Of a DNA stretch of 64,000 bases, positions 32,882-41,997 are shown piece after piece. The position numbers and the translations under genes are program-made. This DNA comes from Candidatus Nanopelagicus sp. (GTDB lineage Bacteria > Actinomycetota > Actinomycetes > Nanopelagicales > Nanopelagicaceae), in NCBI GenBank assembly GCA_016462445.1, contig JAEMTE010000001.1, positions 1-64,000 of the forward strand, given 5' to 3'. The notes under the pieces were generated by a model. The model saw only the letters and a list, made by a program, of their open reading frames with translations, had not been told where the DNA came from and ran no database searches. Positions within the stretch are counted from its first letter, which is position 1, and every line of letters begins with the position of its first letter.

Positions 32882-34336
32882 ATGAGCAGCTTTGAGTACG
32901 CCAGCGCACCTGAGTCTAAGGCAATCGCAAATATTGCATCATCATATGGATTATTTATTGGTGGCAAATTTGTGGAACCTAAAAAGGGAAAGAGTTTTAA
33001 CACAATTAATCCAGCAACTGAGGAGCTACTATCTAAGGTTGGATATGCCGATAAATTAGATATTGATGCAGCGGTTAAAAGTGCTAGATCAGCCTTTACT
33101 AAGGTTTGGTCAAAGCTGCCAGCTAAAGAGCGTGGCAAGTATCTATATCGGATAGCTCGTATTTTGCAGGAGAGAGCTAGAGAGTTTGCAGTTGTTGAGA
33201 CATTAGATAATGGCAAGCCTATTAGAGAGTCCCGTGATACCGATATTCCACTTGCTGCAGCTCACTTTTTCTATCATGCGGGTTGGGCAGATAAATTAGA
33301 GTATGCCGGCGTTGGTAATAAACCAAAACCACTTGGCGTAGTTGGTCAAATAATTCCTTGGAACTTTCCATTACTAATGCTTGCATGGAAAATTGCGCCA
33401 GCATTAGCAGCAGGTAATACTGTTGTATTAAAGCCGGCAGAGACAACCCCACTTACCGCATTATTGTTTGCCCAAGTTTGCCAACAAGCGGGTTTGCCAG
33501 ATGGTGTAGTAAATATTGTTACCGGTGATGGCATAACTGGTGCTGCCTTAGTAAACCATCCAGATATAAACAAAATAGCATTCACTGGCTCAACTGAGGT
33601 GGGTAAAGCAATTGCACGTTCAATCTCTGCAACTAAGAAGAGTGCAACCTTAGAGTTGGGTGGCAAGGCTGCCAATATTGTCTTTGAAGATGCGGCAATT
33701 GATGAAGCGATTGAGGGAATTGTTAATGGTATTTTCTTTAACCAAGGACATGTTTGTTGTGCTGGCTCACGTCTACTTATCCAGGAAAATGTATCTGATG
33801 AGGTTATTGAAAAATTAAAGAAACGAATGAGTTTAATTCGAGTAGGTGATCCAATGGATAAAAATACCGATCTTGGTGCAATTAACTCAAAGGAGCAATT
33901 AAAGAGAATTCATGAGATTTCAAATACCGGAGATGCTGAAGGTGCTAATCGATGGTCACCTGAGTGTAAATTGCCAGCAAAAGGTTACTGGTATCCGCCA
34001 ACAATATTTACTGGAGTCTCACAATCTCATCGAATTGCAAGGGATGAAATATTTGGGCCGGTTTTATCTGTACTCACCTTTAGAACTCCTGCTGAAGGAA
34101 TTGAAAAGGCAAACAACAGTATGTATGGATTGTCCGCTGGAATTTGGAGTGATAAGGGTGCAAAGATTTTATGGGCAGCTAAGCAATTAAAGGCTGGAGT
34201 TATCTGGGCTAATACCTTTAATAAATTTGACCCAGCTAGCCCGTTTGGTGGTTATAAAGAGTCTGGTTGGGGACGTGAGGGCGGCCGACATGGACTTGCC
34301 GGTTACTTAGCCTCAGATGCGAAGGCAAGCAAATGA
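32882..34336 (+). CDS. Aldehyde dehydrogenase, catalytic partner
   Basis: 484 residues of the NAD(P)-dependent ALDH superfamily with all active-site parts: IIPWNFPLLM (Asn about 161), FTGSTEVGK (235-241), the general base LELGGKAA (Glu about 258) and the nucleophile GHVCCAGSRLL (Cys about 292). The N-terminus is preceded by a GGTGGT ribosome binding site 4 bases from the ATG. It directly follows deoC (8-base gap), so acetaldehyde from deoxyribose is the likely substrate. Its stop overlaps the next gene, which resembles the C-terminal half of an ALDH16 protein; the pair probably forms one complex. Confidence 0.9.
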   Translation: MSSFEYASAPESKAIANIASSYGLFIGGKFVEPKKGKSFNTINPATEELLSKVGYADKLDIDAAVKSARSAFTKVWSKLPAKERGKYLYRIARILQERAREFAVVETLDNGKPIRESRDTDIPLAAAHFFYHAGWADKLEYAGVGNKPKPLGVVGQIIPWNFPLLMLAWKIAPALAAGNTVVLKPAETTPLTALLFAQVCQQAGLPDGVVNIVTGDGITGAALVNHPDINKIAFTGSTEVGKAIARSISATKKSATLELGGKAANIVFEDAAIDEAIEGIVNGIFFNQGHVCCAGSRLLIQENVSDEVIEKLKKRMSLIRVGDPMDKNTDLGAINSKEQLKRIHEISNTGDAEGANRWSPECKLPAKGYWYPPTIFTGVSQSHRIARDEIFGPVLSVLTFRTPAEGIEKANNSMYGLSAGIWSDKGAKILWAAKQLKAGVIWANTFNKFDPASPFGGYKESGWGREGGRHGLAGYLASDAKASK

Positions 34337-35175
34337 GCCGATTAGATATTAATAAAACATATAAGTTATTTATAGCTGGTGCATTCCCAAGGAGTGAATC
34401 TGGTCGAGTTTATGAAATAAAGGGTGCTAATAAGAAATTTATTGCAAACCCTGCCATGGCATCTAGAAAAGATTTGCGGGATTCTGTAGTGGCAGCTAAA
34501 GCCGCTCAATCTGGTTGGGCAAATGCAACAGCGTTTAATCGTGGACAAATTTTGTATCGTATCGCTGAGATTATGCAGGGCCGGAGTGAACAATTTGTCG
34601 ATGAGATATGTGCACTTGAGGGAGTAAGTAATAAGGCTGCAAAGATTCAGGTGGCTGAGGCAATTGATACCTGGGTTTGGTACTCAGGATGGTGCGACAA
34701 ATTATCATCCGTTACTGGCTCACTTAATCAAGTATCTGGTCCATTTTATAACTTCACAACACCTGAACCACTTGGTGTTGTAGCGATATTTGCTGAAAGT
34801 AAACCATCACTCCTTGGCGTAGTTAGAACATTAGCCCCGGTACTTGCAGGTGGTAATACGGCAGTATTAATAGCTAGTGAGAGTTACCCACTTCCAGCAA
34901 TTACTTTAAGTGAAGCACTTGCCACAAGTGATATTCCAGGAGGAGTTGTAAATATATTAACTGGTAAAACCGCTGAGTTAGCCCCTTGGGTAGCTTCTCA
35001 TATGGAGATAGATGGTGTTGATGTTGCTGGGCTTTCTAAAAAGCAGGAAGAGGAGTTAAAGCTTGTTGGCGCAGATAATCTAAAGCGAGTATTTAGATTT
35101 GCCCCTACTAATAACCCAGAGCGTATTTTAAGTTTTATGGAACAAAAAACAGTCTGGCACCCAATAGGTCTTTAA
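34333..35175 (+). CDS. ALDH-like protein without catalytic cysteine (ALDH16 C-terminal-domain-like)
   Basis: 280 residues that align with only the first half of an aldehyde dehydrogenase: YKLFIAGAFPRSESGRVYEI, AQSGWANATAFNRGQILYRIAEIM, FTTPEPLGVVAIFAES and GGNTAVLIASESYPLPAI. The catalytic cysteine region is absent and the protein ends in a short tail about residue 280. The start overlaps the ALDH stop by 4 bases (ATGA), so it is coupled to the complete ALDH. Total length, 484 plus 280, and order match the two ALDH modules of ALDH16-type proteins, split here into two chains. It probably has a structural role. This is inference from length and context. Confidence 0.75.
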   Translation: MSRLDINKTYKLFIAGAFPRSESGRVYEIKGANKKFIANPAMASRKDLRDSVVAAKAAQSGWANATAFNRGQILYRIAEIMQGRSEQFVDEICALEGVSNKAAKIQVAEAIDTWVWYSGWCDKLSSVTGSLNQVSGPFYNFTTPEPLGVVAIFAESKPSLLGVVRTLAPVLAGGNTAVLIASESYPLPAITLSEALATSDIPGGVVNILTGKTAELAPWVASHMEIDGVDVAGLSKKQEEELKLVGADNLKRVFRFAPTNNPERILSFMEQKTVWHPIGL

Positions 35176-35177
35176 AC

Positions 35178-36272
35178 TTATTCAGCAGATATTGCTGTAT
35201 ATGCCGGCTTTACAATCTTTTCAATTATTTCAAGCCGTTCCTCAAAGGCAATAAATGAACTCTTCAGTGCATTAACGGTTACTCGTTGCAGATCAGCAAA
35301 CTTCCAATCAAATGATTTAACACATTGACTCATCTCATGTGTCATAGATGTATTACTCATCAAACGGTTATCGGTATTAAGTGTTACCCGAAAGCGAAGT
35401 TTGGCTAACTTGCCAATTGGATGTTCTGCGTATGTTTTAGCAGCACCTGTTTGAAGATTAGATGTAGGACAAAGCTCAAGTGGAATACGTCGGTCGCGAA
35501 CATAAGAAGCAAGTGGACCAAGTTTTGGAGTGCTGCCTGAGAAATCAATATCATCAATAATTCGAACGCCGTGGCCTAATCTTTCAGCGCCACAGATTTG
35601 AATTGCCTCCCAAATAGATGGCAAACCATAAGCTTCACCAGCATGAATCGTGAAGTGGGCGTTTTCTTTTCTTAAGTATTCAAAAGTATCTAATTGATTA
35701 GTTGGTGGAAAACCATCTTCAGGACCTGCAATATCAAAGCCAACCACACCTTTATTTCGATATTTAATTACAGCAGCGGCAGCCTCTTGAGATCTGTTAT
35801 TTTGTCGCATTCCACATAAAAGTGATTCAACTCTTATTTTCTTACCCTCTTTTGCAGCCTCTGCCATTCCTTGCTTATAACCTTCAGTAGTTGCCTCAAC
35901 TACCTGATCAAGAGTTAATCCTGCTTCGGTAAATAACTCAGGTGCTCCTCTTACCTCGGCATAGACCACGCCATCTCTAGCTAAATCAATTGCGCACTCC
36001 CTGGCTACTTGAATGATTGCTTCCTTTGTTTGCATAACCGCAATTGTGTGGGCAAAGGTCTCAAGGTAGCGGACTAGTGAGTGTGAATTACAGGACTCTT
36101 CAAACCACTCTGCTAATTTCTTTGGATCATCTGTTGGTAGTTTTTTATAACCAATTTTCTGAGCAAGTGCAATAATAGTTTGCGGGCGTAAGCCACCATC
36201 TAAATGATCATGTAAAAGCGCTTTTGGAACTCGCTTTATTTGATCATCTGTTGGTGTATTTGTAAGTGACAC
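35178..36272 (-). CDS. add: Adenosine deaminase
   Basis: Converts (deoxy)adenosine to (deoxy)inosine. The 364-residue TIM-barrel enzyme has the metal motif HDHLDGGLR (H21, H23), the FDIAGPE block, FTIHAGEAYG with the catalytic His/Glu, the ERLGHGVRI block and TLNTDNRLMS carrying the zinc aspartate. The length and the LxxxPTSN segment match actinobacterial Add (Rv3313c). It runs opposite to the phosphorylase-deoC block and adjoins deoA and cdd without a gap (add-deoA stop/start abut), forming the minus-strand salvage operon that begins at cdd. Confidence 0.93.
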   Translation of the reverse strand: MSLTNTPTDDQIKRVPKALLHDHLDGGLRPQTIIALAQKIGYKKLPTDDPKKLAEWFEESCNSHSLVRYLETFAHTIAVMQTKEAIIQVARECAIDLARDGVVYAEVRGAPELFTEAGLTLDQVVEATTEGYKQGMAEAAKEGKKIRVESLLCGMRQNNRSQEAAAAVIKYRNKGVVGFDIAGPEDGFPPTNQLDTFEYLRKENAHFTIHAGEAYGLPSIWEAIQICGAERLGHGVRIIDDIDFSGSTPKLGPLASYVRDRRIPLELCPTSNLQTGAAKTYAEHPIGKLAKLRFRVTLNTDNRLMSNTSMTHEMSQCVKSFDWKFADLQRVTVNALKSSFIAFEERLEIIEKIVKPAYTAISAE

Positions 36273-37568
36273 TTATCCCTCAATTCGTTCAATTACTAAT
36301 GGTAATCGCTTTACTGGATCATTTTGGTCACCAATTGAAAATGCACCAACTAAAGCCTCTTTCGCTCGATCAAACCTGGCCGATTCATCACTATGTAAAG
36401 TTAAAATACTTTGACCTTCCTTAACAATATCTCCTGGTTTTGCATGAATCTCAATACCTGCGCCAAGTTGTAAAACTTCACCTTGTTTTTGCCGGCCAGC
36501 ACCTAGCCGCCAGGCAGCAAATCCCACCTTCATTGCATCTAAAGTTAATAATTTTCCAGAAGCATTTGCTTTAATCTCCAACTTTTCCTTAGCAACCGGC
36601 AGGGGTGCATCATTATCGCCACCTTGAGCCTTAATCATCTTGCGCCAAACATCCATTGCCATTCCATTTTTTAATGCAGTAGCCGGATCAACCTTCGGCT
36701 TAATTCCAACTGCATCCAGCATCTCATTAGCAAGTATTAGCGTAAGTTCAACAACATCACTAGGTCCACCACCAGATAGCACCTCAAGGGTTTCTCTAAT
36801 CTCTAAAGCATTTCCAACAGTTAAACCTAATGGAATATCCATTGCAGTAACTAGTGCTCTAGTAGTAACTCCTGCACGTTTTCCTAAATCAACCATTGTC
36901 TTAGCAAGCAAAGCTGCATCCTTTGGATCACTCATAAAAGCACCAGAGCCAGTTTTAACATCAAGAACTAAGGCACTTGTTCCTTCTGCAATTTTTTTAC
37001 TCATAATGGAAGATGCAATTAATGGAATTGCTTCGACTGTTCCAGTTACATCGCGGAGTGCATAAAGTTTTTTATCAGCAGGGGCAAGGCCAGCACCAGC
37101 TGCACAAATTACCGCCCCACACTCTTGAATCACCTTTAACATCTCATTATTAGAAAGGTTTGCTTTCCAACCCTTAATAGATTCCAACTTATCTAATGTG
37201 CCACCGGTATGACCAAGACCACGACCAGATAGTTGTGGAACAGCTGCACCACATGCTGCAACTAGCGGCGCAAGTGGCAAAGTAATTTTGTCGCCAACAC
37301 CACCAGTTGAATGTTTATCAACTGTTGGTCGATCTAACATCGACCAGCTCATTTTTTCACCACTTGCAATCATTGCATCAGTCCAGCGAGAGATCTCTTT
37401 ATTATTCATTCCATTTAAATATATTGCCATTAGCAAAGCCGACATCTGCTCATCAGCAATTATTCCGCGAGTGTATGCATCTACTACCCAGTCGATTTGT
37501 TCATTACTTAACTCTTGCTTGTCACGCTTTGCTGAAATTATCTCTACCGCTGCAAATCTTTCACTCAT
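36273..37568 (-). CDS. deoA: Thymidine phosphorylase
   Basis: Phosphorolysis of thymidine or deoxyuridine to base and 2-deoxyribose-1-phosphate. The 431-residue family-3 enzyme shows the GxxDKxSTGGVGDK pattern as VDKHSTGGVGDKITLPLAP, the SGRGLGHTGGTLDKLES signature, VTGTVEAIPLIASSIMSKKIA and LVLDVKTGSGAF. It lies between cdd and add with no intergenic space. The deoxyribose-1-phosphate product would pass through the mutase at 30328-31941 to deoC. Confidence 0.94.
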   Translation of the reverse strand: MSERFAAVEIISAKRDKQELSNEQIDWVVDAYTRGIIADEQMSALLMAIYLNGMNNKEISRWTDAMIASGEKMSWSMLDRPTVDKHSTGGVGDKITLPLAPLVAACGAAVPQLSGRGLGHTGGTLDKLESIKGWKANLSNNEMLKVIQECGAVICAAGAGLAPADKKLYALRDVTGTVEAIPLIASSIMSKKIAEGTSALVLDVKTGSGAFMSDPKDAALLAKTMVDLGKRAGVTTRALVTAMDIPLGLTVGNALEIRETLEVLSGGGPSDVVELTLILANEMLDAVGIKPKVDPATALKNGMAMDVWRKMIKAQGGDNDAPLPVAKEKLEIKANASGKLLTLDAMKVGFAAWRLGAGRQKQGEVLQLGAGIEIHAKPGDIVKEGQSILTLHSDESARFDRAKEALVGAFSIGDQNDPVKRLPLVIERIEG

Positions 37569-37955
37569 TTATTTCAGATCCTCAGGGCCAAACGCCCAAG
37601 GTAGCAATGTTGAAAAAGGTTTTGGCCCATCTGGTGTCATAAACAACATCTCATTGCCACCATGCTCAAATAGTAATTGACGACATCTTCCGCATGGAGA
37701 TAAGTACTCTCCATTTCCATCAACGCAAACAACCGCAATTAATCGACCGCCACCTGTTGCAGTTAAAGAGGAAACTAATCCACACTCAGCGCATAACCCA
37801 ACACCATAACTTGCGTTCTCGCTATTGCAGCCAACAACAATTCGACCATCAGAGACTAGGCCTGCTACTCCTACTTTAAATTTTGAGTATGGCGCATAAG
37901 CATTCTTCATAACTTCTTTTGCGGCCTGATGCAGCTGATCCCAATTTATTTCCAT
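37569..37955 (-). CDS. cdd: Cytidine deaminase
   Basis: Deaminates (deoxy)cytidine to (deoxy)uridine, feeding the thymidine/uridine phosphorylase route. The 128-residue tetrameric form has the zinc site C55-A-E57 (LCAECG, catalytic Glu57) and PCGRCRQ (C88, C91). Its ATG at 37955 is preceded by GGAG. It abuts deoA and follows the nucleoside ABC permease by 25 bases, so the operon order permease-cdd-deoA-add joins uptake to catabolism. Confidence 0.95.
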   Translation of the reverse strand: MEINWDQLHQAAKEVMKNAYAPYSKFKVGVAGLVSDGRIVVGCNSENASYGVGLCAECGLVSSLTATGGGRLIAVVCVDGNGEYLSPCGRCRQLLFEHGGNEMLFMTPDGPKPFSTLLPWAFGPEDLK

Positions 37956-37980
37956 GGGGTAATTCTCCTACGAAACTTAA

Positions 37981-39249
37981 CTATTTATTACCGCGGGTAT
38001 ATGGGATTCCATCTGCAGCAGGAGCGCGTACACGCCCAACTACCCCTGATACAGCAATAATCGTTGCTACATATGGAACCATCAACATAAATTCTGATGG
38101 AATTGGTACGCCAATGATGGTTAGTGTGCCTTGTAAGTTGTCAGCAAAACCGAAGAATAGCGCCGCAATTACCGCACCCTTTGGTGTCCACTTTCCAAAG
38201 ATTAAACCTGCAAGTGCAATAAAACCTGCACCAGCAGTCATTTGCTTAGTAAAGCCACCTACAGAGCCAACTGTGAAATATGCGCCACCAATACCGGCAA
38301 CAAATCCAGCTAATATCACATTCCAAAATCGCAATCTATTCACATTAATTCCTACAGAATCAGCTGCGATAGGCATCTCACCGATTGCTCTTGTTCGCAG
38401 CCCCCATCTTGACTTAAATAATGCAATCTGAATTGCAATTACTATCAAATACATAAAATAAATAATGATTGTCTGATTAAAGAGCACTGGCCCAATAATT
38501 GGAATCTTAGAAAGTATCGGAATTGCTATCGCTGAAAAACTTGGTCCAGTATTCCAAGTTGCTTCATAAGGGATTAATAGCTCTGTATAAATAAATCCAG
38601 TAAATCCAATTACTAACACATTTATAACAAAGCCAATAATTACCTGATCAACTGCATATTTAATGGCAAATACTGCAAGCAATAAGGAAATCAATGCACC
38701 CGCAAATGGTGCTGCTACTAGCCCCCAAATTGAACTCTTAGTTAAACTTGCGACAATACCTGATACGAAAGCTGCGGCAAGTAATTGTCCTTCTATGGCA
38801 ATATTAATTACTCCTGATTTTTCACAAAGCAAACCAGACATTGAACCAAAAATTAAGGGCACTGAAAGCATAAGCGCACCCTGCAATAAACCAGTGAATG
38901 GAATGAATTTACCGCTAGCTGCCCAGCAAAGAAATGCCATAGTGAAGCTAAAACCAAAGATAAAGCTGGAAAGGCTAAGGGTGCGCTTTGATCTAAGTTG
39001 TAAATACCCTACTAATACTCCAATTACCGATAATAGAAGAAATATTCCTGCACCTGTTTTTGAAGCGATAACCCACTCTTTTATAAGCTTCCACTCATCG
39101 CCAACAATAAATCCAAATGTAATTGGTTCAGTTTTCTCAGAATTGAAGTAAAAAACATACGCCCCAAATAGCGTTAAAACAAACATAGTAATTAATCCAC
39201 GAAGCTGGCGACGTTGTTGAACGGTTAGGTTATTCATCAGCCATTCCAA
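37981..39249 (-). CDS. Nucleoside-type ABC transporter permease
   Basis: 422 residues with about ten membrane helices, of the BPD_transp_2 family. The core FEKSGVINIAIEGQLL-like motif (LLCEKSGVINIAIEGQL) and RLRFWNVILAGFVAGIGGAYF are typical of BMP-dependent purine/nucleoside permeases. The start is uncertain: ATG 39249 has an AAAGG ribosome binding site, whereas ATG 39237 forms a TGATG overlap with the preceding permease stop. It pairs with the permease at 39237-40406. Confidence 0.9.
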   Translation of the reverse strand: MEWLMNNLTVQQRRQLRGLITMFVLTLFGAYVFYFNSEKTEPITFGFIVGDEWKLIKEWVIASKTGAGIFLLLSVIGVLVGYLQLRSKRTLSLSSFIFGFSFTMAFLCWAASGKFIPFTGLLQGALMLSVPLIFGSMSGLLCEKSGVINIAIEGQLLAAAFVSGIVASLTKSSIWGLVAAPFAGALISLLLAVFAIKYAVDQVIIGFVINVLVIGFTGFIYTELLIPYEATWNTGPSFSAIAIPILSKIPIIGPVLFNQTIIIYFMYLIVIAIQIALFKSRWGLRTRAIGEMPIAADSVGINVNRLRFWNVILAGFVAGIGGAYFTVGSVGGFTKQMTAGAGFIALAGLIFGKWTPKGAVIAALFFGFADNLQGTLTIIGVPIPSEFMLMVPYVATIIAVSGVVGRVRAPAADGIPYTRGNK

Positions 39250-40406
39250 CCTTTGGCAGTTAATGTCTTCTCTGCTGAAGTATTTCTTAATCGGAAAATA
39301 CCTTTTATAAGCGCTGGAGCTGCAATAAATAAGACAATTAATGCCTGTATGACCTGGATTATTTCTGCTGGGGTACCGGTATTAGATTGAAGTGTGACAC
39401 CACCTGTTCGCAAAGCCGCGAATAAAAATGCAGCTACAACAGTGCCCAGTGGGGCTGCTCTACCCAATAATGCGACAGTAATTGCATCAAAACCAAGTGA
39501 GCCGCCTATTCCACTTGTTAATGCATACTCAGTACCAAGAACGTGTACAGCGCCCCCTAGCCCAGCAAGTGCACCACATAAGACCATAGTTAAAGTTGTT
39601 ACAAATGGGATTGAAATACCGGCAGATCTTGCAGCATTTGAATTAGATCCTACCGCTCTAAATTTAAACCCTAAAGTGCTCTTTGTTAGTAGCCACCAAA
39701 CAAGTAATGCAGCAAGTAAAGCAATAAATATTCCTGCATGAATTCGTAAATCTTTTCCTAACAATAGGGGCAATCTGGAATTCTCACTAACCTCTGGGGC
39801 TATTGGATCAATTCGACCCGGACGCAGAAAAAATGTTGTCTTTAGCAACCAAAGAATAAAAAATCCAGCAATATAGTTAAGCATAATTGTAACAATTACT
39901 TCATGTGCGCCAGTTTTAGCTTTTAATAAACCAACAATGCCACCATAGATTCCTGCAAGAAACACGCCAGCTAGAATTGAGGCGATTGGATGAATTACTG
40001 GTGGAAGGTCAAAGTGAAAGCCAACATAAGAGGCGCCGATTGCACCAAAAATAAATTGTCCTTGTGCACCTATATTAAATAAACCAGATCTGAAGGCTAA
40101 TGTAACTGCAAGTCCAGTAAGTATTAATGGTGTGGCTGTGACAATAGTTTCTGATAAAGGATAAAAACCTTTAAAGAAGGATTCTCCTCTAGCCAGATTG
40201 ATATCATAAATTGAACCTTGAAAAACAGCCAAGTATGAGTTACCGATTTTTGCACCTGCAGAAGTTAAAAATTTACCTGGGGATTTAATATTACTCATTA
40301 CCTCAGGATCAGAAAATACAATTATTAAACCCCCAATAAAGAACGCAAAAATAAAGGCGAAAATTGGTAACAATATATTGTTCTTAATTTTTTCAATTTT
40401 AACCAT
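39237..40406 (-). CDS. Nucleoside-type ABC transporter permease
   Basis: 389 residues with eight to ten membrane helices. FRSGLFNIGAQGQFIFGAIGA and the KAKTGAHEVIVTIMLNYIAG block are diagnostic of the BPD_transp_2 permeases of BMP-type nucleoside importers (NupP/YufP-like). It begins directly after the ATPase stop and is coupled to the second permease by a short overlap. A lengthy N-terminal segment (about 20-40) is a first helix. Confidence 0.9.
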   Translation of the reverse strand: MVKIEKIKNNILLPIFAFIFAFFIGGLIIVFSDPEVMSNIKSPGKFLTSAGAKIGNSYLAVFQGSIYDINLARGESFFKGFYPLSETIVTATPLILTGLAVTLAFRSGLFNIGAQGQFIFGAIGASYVGFHFDLPPVIHPIASILAGVFLAGIYGGIVGLLKAKTGAHEVIVTIMLNYIAGFFILWLLKTTFFLRPGRIDPIAPEVSENSRLPLLLGKDLRIHAGIFIALLAALLVWWLLTKSTLGFKFRAVGSNSNAARSAGISIPFVTTLTMVLCGALAGLGGAVHVLGTEYALTSGIGGSLGFDAITVALLGRAAPLGTVVAAFLFAALRTGGVTLQSNTGTPAEIIQVIQALIVLFIAAPALIKGIFRLRNTSAEKTLTAKGWNG

Positions 40407-41900
40407 TTACTTTATACCTGCCATCATCAAACCAAGCTTTTCTCTAGCAACACTTGGATCAACTACTCCTAGGATTTCACCCTTATAGATAACTGCAATT
40501 CGATCAGCCAGTGCAGTAACTTCATCAAGCTCAGTGCTAATAAGCAATACTGCGCGCCCAGCATTTCGCTCTGCCAGTAAGCGCTCATGCACAAATTCAA
40601 TTGATCCAACATCAAGTCCTCTAGTTGGCTGAGCTGCTATAACTAACTTAACTGTTCTAGATAATTCACGAGCTAAAACAACTTTCTGTTTATTTCCACC
40701 GGAGAGGGAATTCGCAGTATCAAAAATGCTTTGAGCTCTGATATCAAACTCTTTCTTAAGCGCTGTTGCATTGCTTGCAATATCAGTGGCGGATAGCTGC
40801 CCTAAACTTGCAAATGGTTTTGTGTCATGAGTATCAAGTATTAAATTCTCAGCAATTGTAAAGCTCCCGATCAGACCATCTACTTCGCGAGATTCTGGTA
40901 TGTAAGCAATACCTGAATTTAAGGTCTGATTAACTGATTTGCCTAATATTTCAACACCTTCTAACTTAACAGAGCCAGTTATATTCTCCCCTAGGTTCAT
41001 AATTGCCCGAACTAATTCAGTTTGTCCATTACCTTGCACACCAGCTATTGCCAGTATCTCACCGGCTTTAATATCTAGGTTTAAATTCTTTATAATTGCA
41101 CGTCCTGCAAAATCATGAATATTTAAATCAGTAACACTTAAAACATTTGCCCCTGCAGTAGAAATTGAGCGATTTGGAGTTAAATCAACTGGGCGTCCCA
41201 CCATTAAGTTGGCAAGCTCTTCTTGTGTTGTAGAAGGGGTTGCAGTACCTACTACTTTTCCTAATCTAATAATTGTTATTTGGTCAGCTACCGCTTTAAC
41301 TTCCCGAAGTTTATGGGTAATGAATATTATCGATGTGCCTTTAGCTTTGAGAATTTTCATCATATTTAGTAATTCATCGGTCTCTTGTGGAGTTAAGACT
41401 GCAGTTGGTTCATCTAAAATTAATACTTTGGCTTCATACATTAAGGCTCGAATTATCTCTACTCGTTGCTGAACTCCTACTGGTAAATTTTCAATTAAAT
41501 CATCAGGATTTATCTCAAACTTAAATTCAGTAGCAATTTTATTTATTTGCTCTTTTGCTTCTGTTAGCGAAAGTAATCCTCGCTTTGAAGTTTCATGCCC
41601 TAATACAATATTTTCGGCAACTGTAAATACAGGAACCAACATAAAGTGCTGATGAACCATACCAATACCAACATTAAGCGCATCAGATGGCTCATTTATC
41701 TTTACTTCATTTCCATCTACCCAAATACTTCCAGAATCTGCTTGTAACAATCCATAAACAATATTCATGAGAGTTGATTTGCCGGCACCATTTTCACCCA
41801 AGATGGCATGGATTTCACCTTTTGCAACTTTAAGATCTATTGAATCATTGGCAGTTAAATCACCAAAAGTTTTAGTGATTGCTTTTAACTCCAGTGACAT
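40407..41900 (-). CDS. Nucleoside-type ABC transporter ATPase, two nucleotide-binding domains
   Basis: 497 residues with two tandem ABC domains. Domain 1 (about 5-235) has Walker A GENGAGKST, Walker B VLILDEPTAVL and a modified signature LPVGVQQRVEI. Domain 2 (about 255-495) has a degenerate Walker A GVQGNGQTELV and the signature LSGGNKQKVVLARELSR. That asymmetry is typical of the BMP/ribose-type importers (RbsA/YufO). It is separated from the binding protein gene upstream by a hairpin at 41933-41962 and immediately followed by the first permease. Confidence 0.93.
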   Translation of the reverse strand: MSLELKAITKTFGDLTANDSIDLKVAKGEIHAILGENGAGKSTLMNIVYGLLQADSGSIWVDGNEVKINEPSDALNVGIGMVHQHFMLVPVFTVAENIVLGHETSKRGLLSLTEAKEQINKIATEFKFEINPDDLIENLPVGVQQRVEIIRALMYEAKVLILDEPTAVLTPQETDELLNMMKILKAKGTSIIFITHKLREVKAVADQITIIRLGKVVGTATPSTTQEELANLMVGRPVDLTPNRSISTAGANVLSVTDLNIHDFAGRAIIKNLNLDIKAGEILAIAGVQGNGQTELVRAIMNLGENITGSVKLEGVEILGKSVNQTLNSGIAYIPESREVDGLIGSFTIAENLILDTHDTKPFASLGQLSATDIASNATALKKEFDIRAQSIFDTANSLSGGNKQKVVLARELSRTVKLVIAAQPTRGLDVGSIEFVHERLLAERNAGRAVLLISTELDEVTALADRIAVIYKGEILGVVDPSVAREKLGLMMAGIK

Positions 41901-41932
41901 TTATGCCTCAATTCAAGTTCATTAAAATAAAA

Positions 41933-41962
41933 CTGGGTGAGTTAATTTCTTAACTCACCCAG
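41933..41962 (-). terminator. Hairpin with T-rich tail between binding protein and transporter ATPase
   Basis: Arms CTGGGTGAGTTAA (41933-41945) and TTAACTCACCCAG (41950-41962) pair over 13 bases around a TTTC loop. On the minus strand the hairpin is followed by TTTTATTTTAAT. It lies within the 97-base gap between the BMP gene and the ATPase gene, so it can act as a leaky terminator or RNA-stabilising element that gives more binding protein than transporter. A weaker 7-base stem (41973-41979 with 41989-41995) lies just upstream in the transcript. Confidence 0.8.
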
Positions 41963-41997
41963 CGATCTTACCGATCGACCATCAATTAGTCGATCAA

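Noticed and set aside
38663..39151. 162-residue open frame on the plus strand
   Set aside because: Antisense to the permease gene; its composition is the mirror of hydrophobic codons and it matches nothing known to me.
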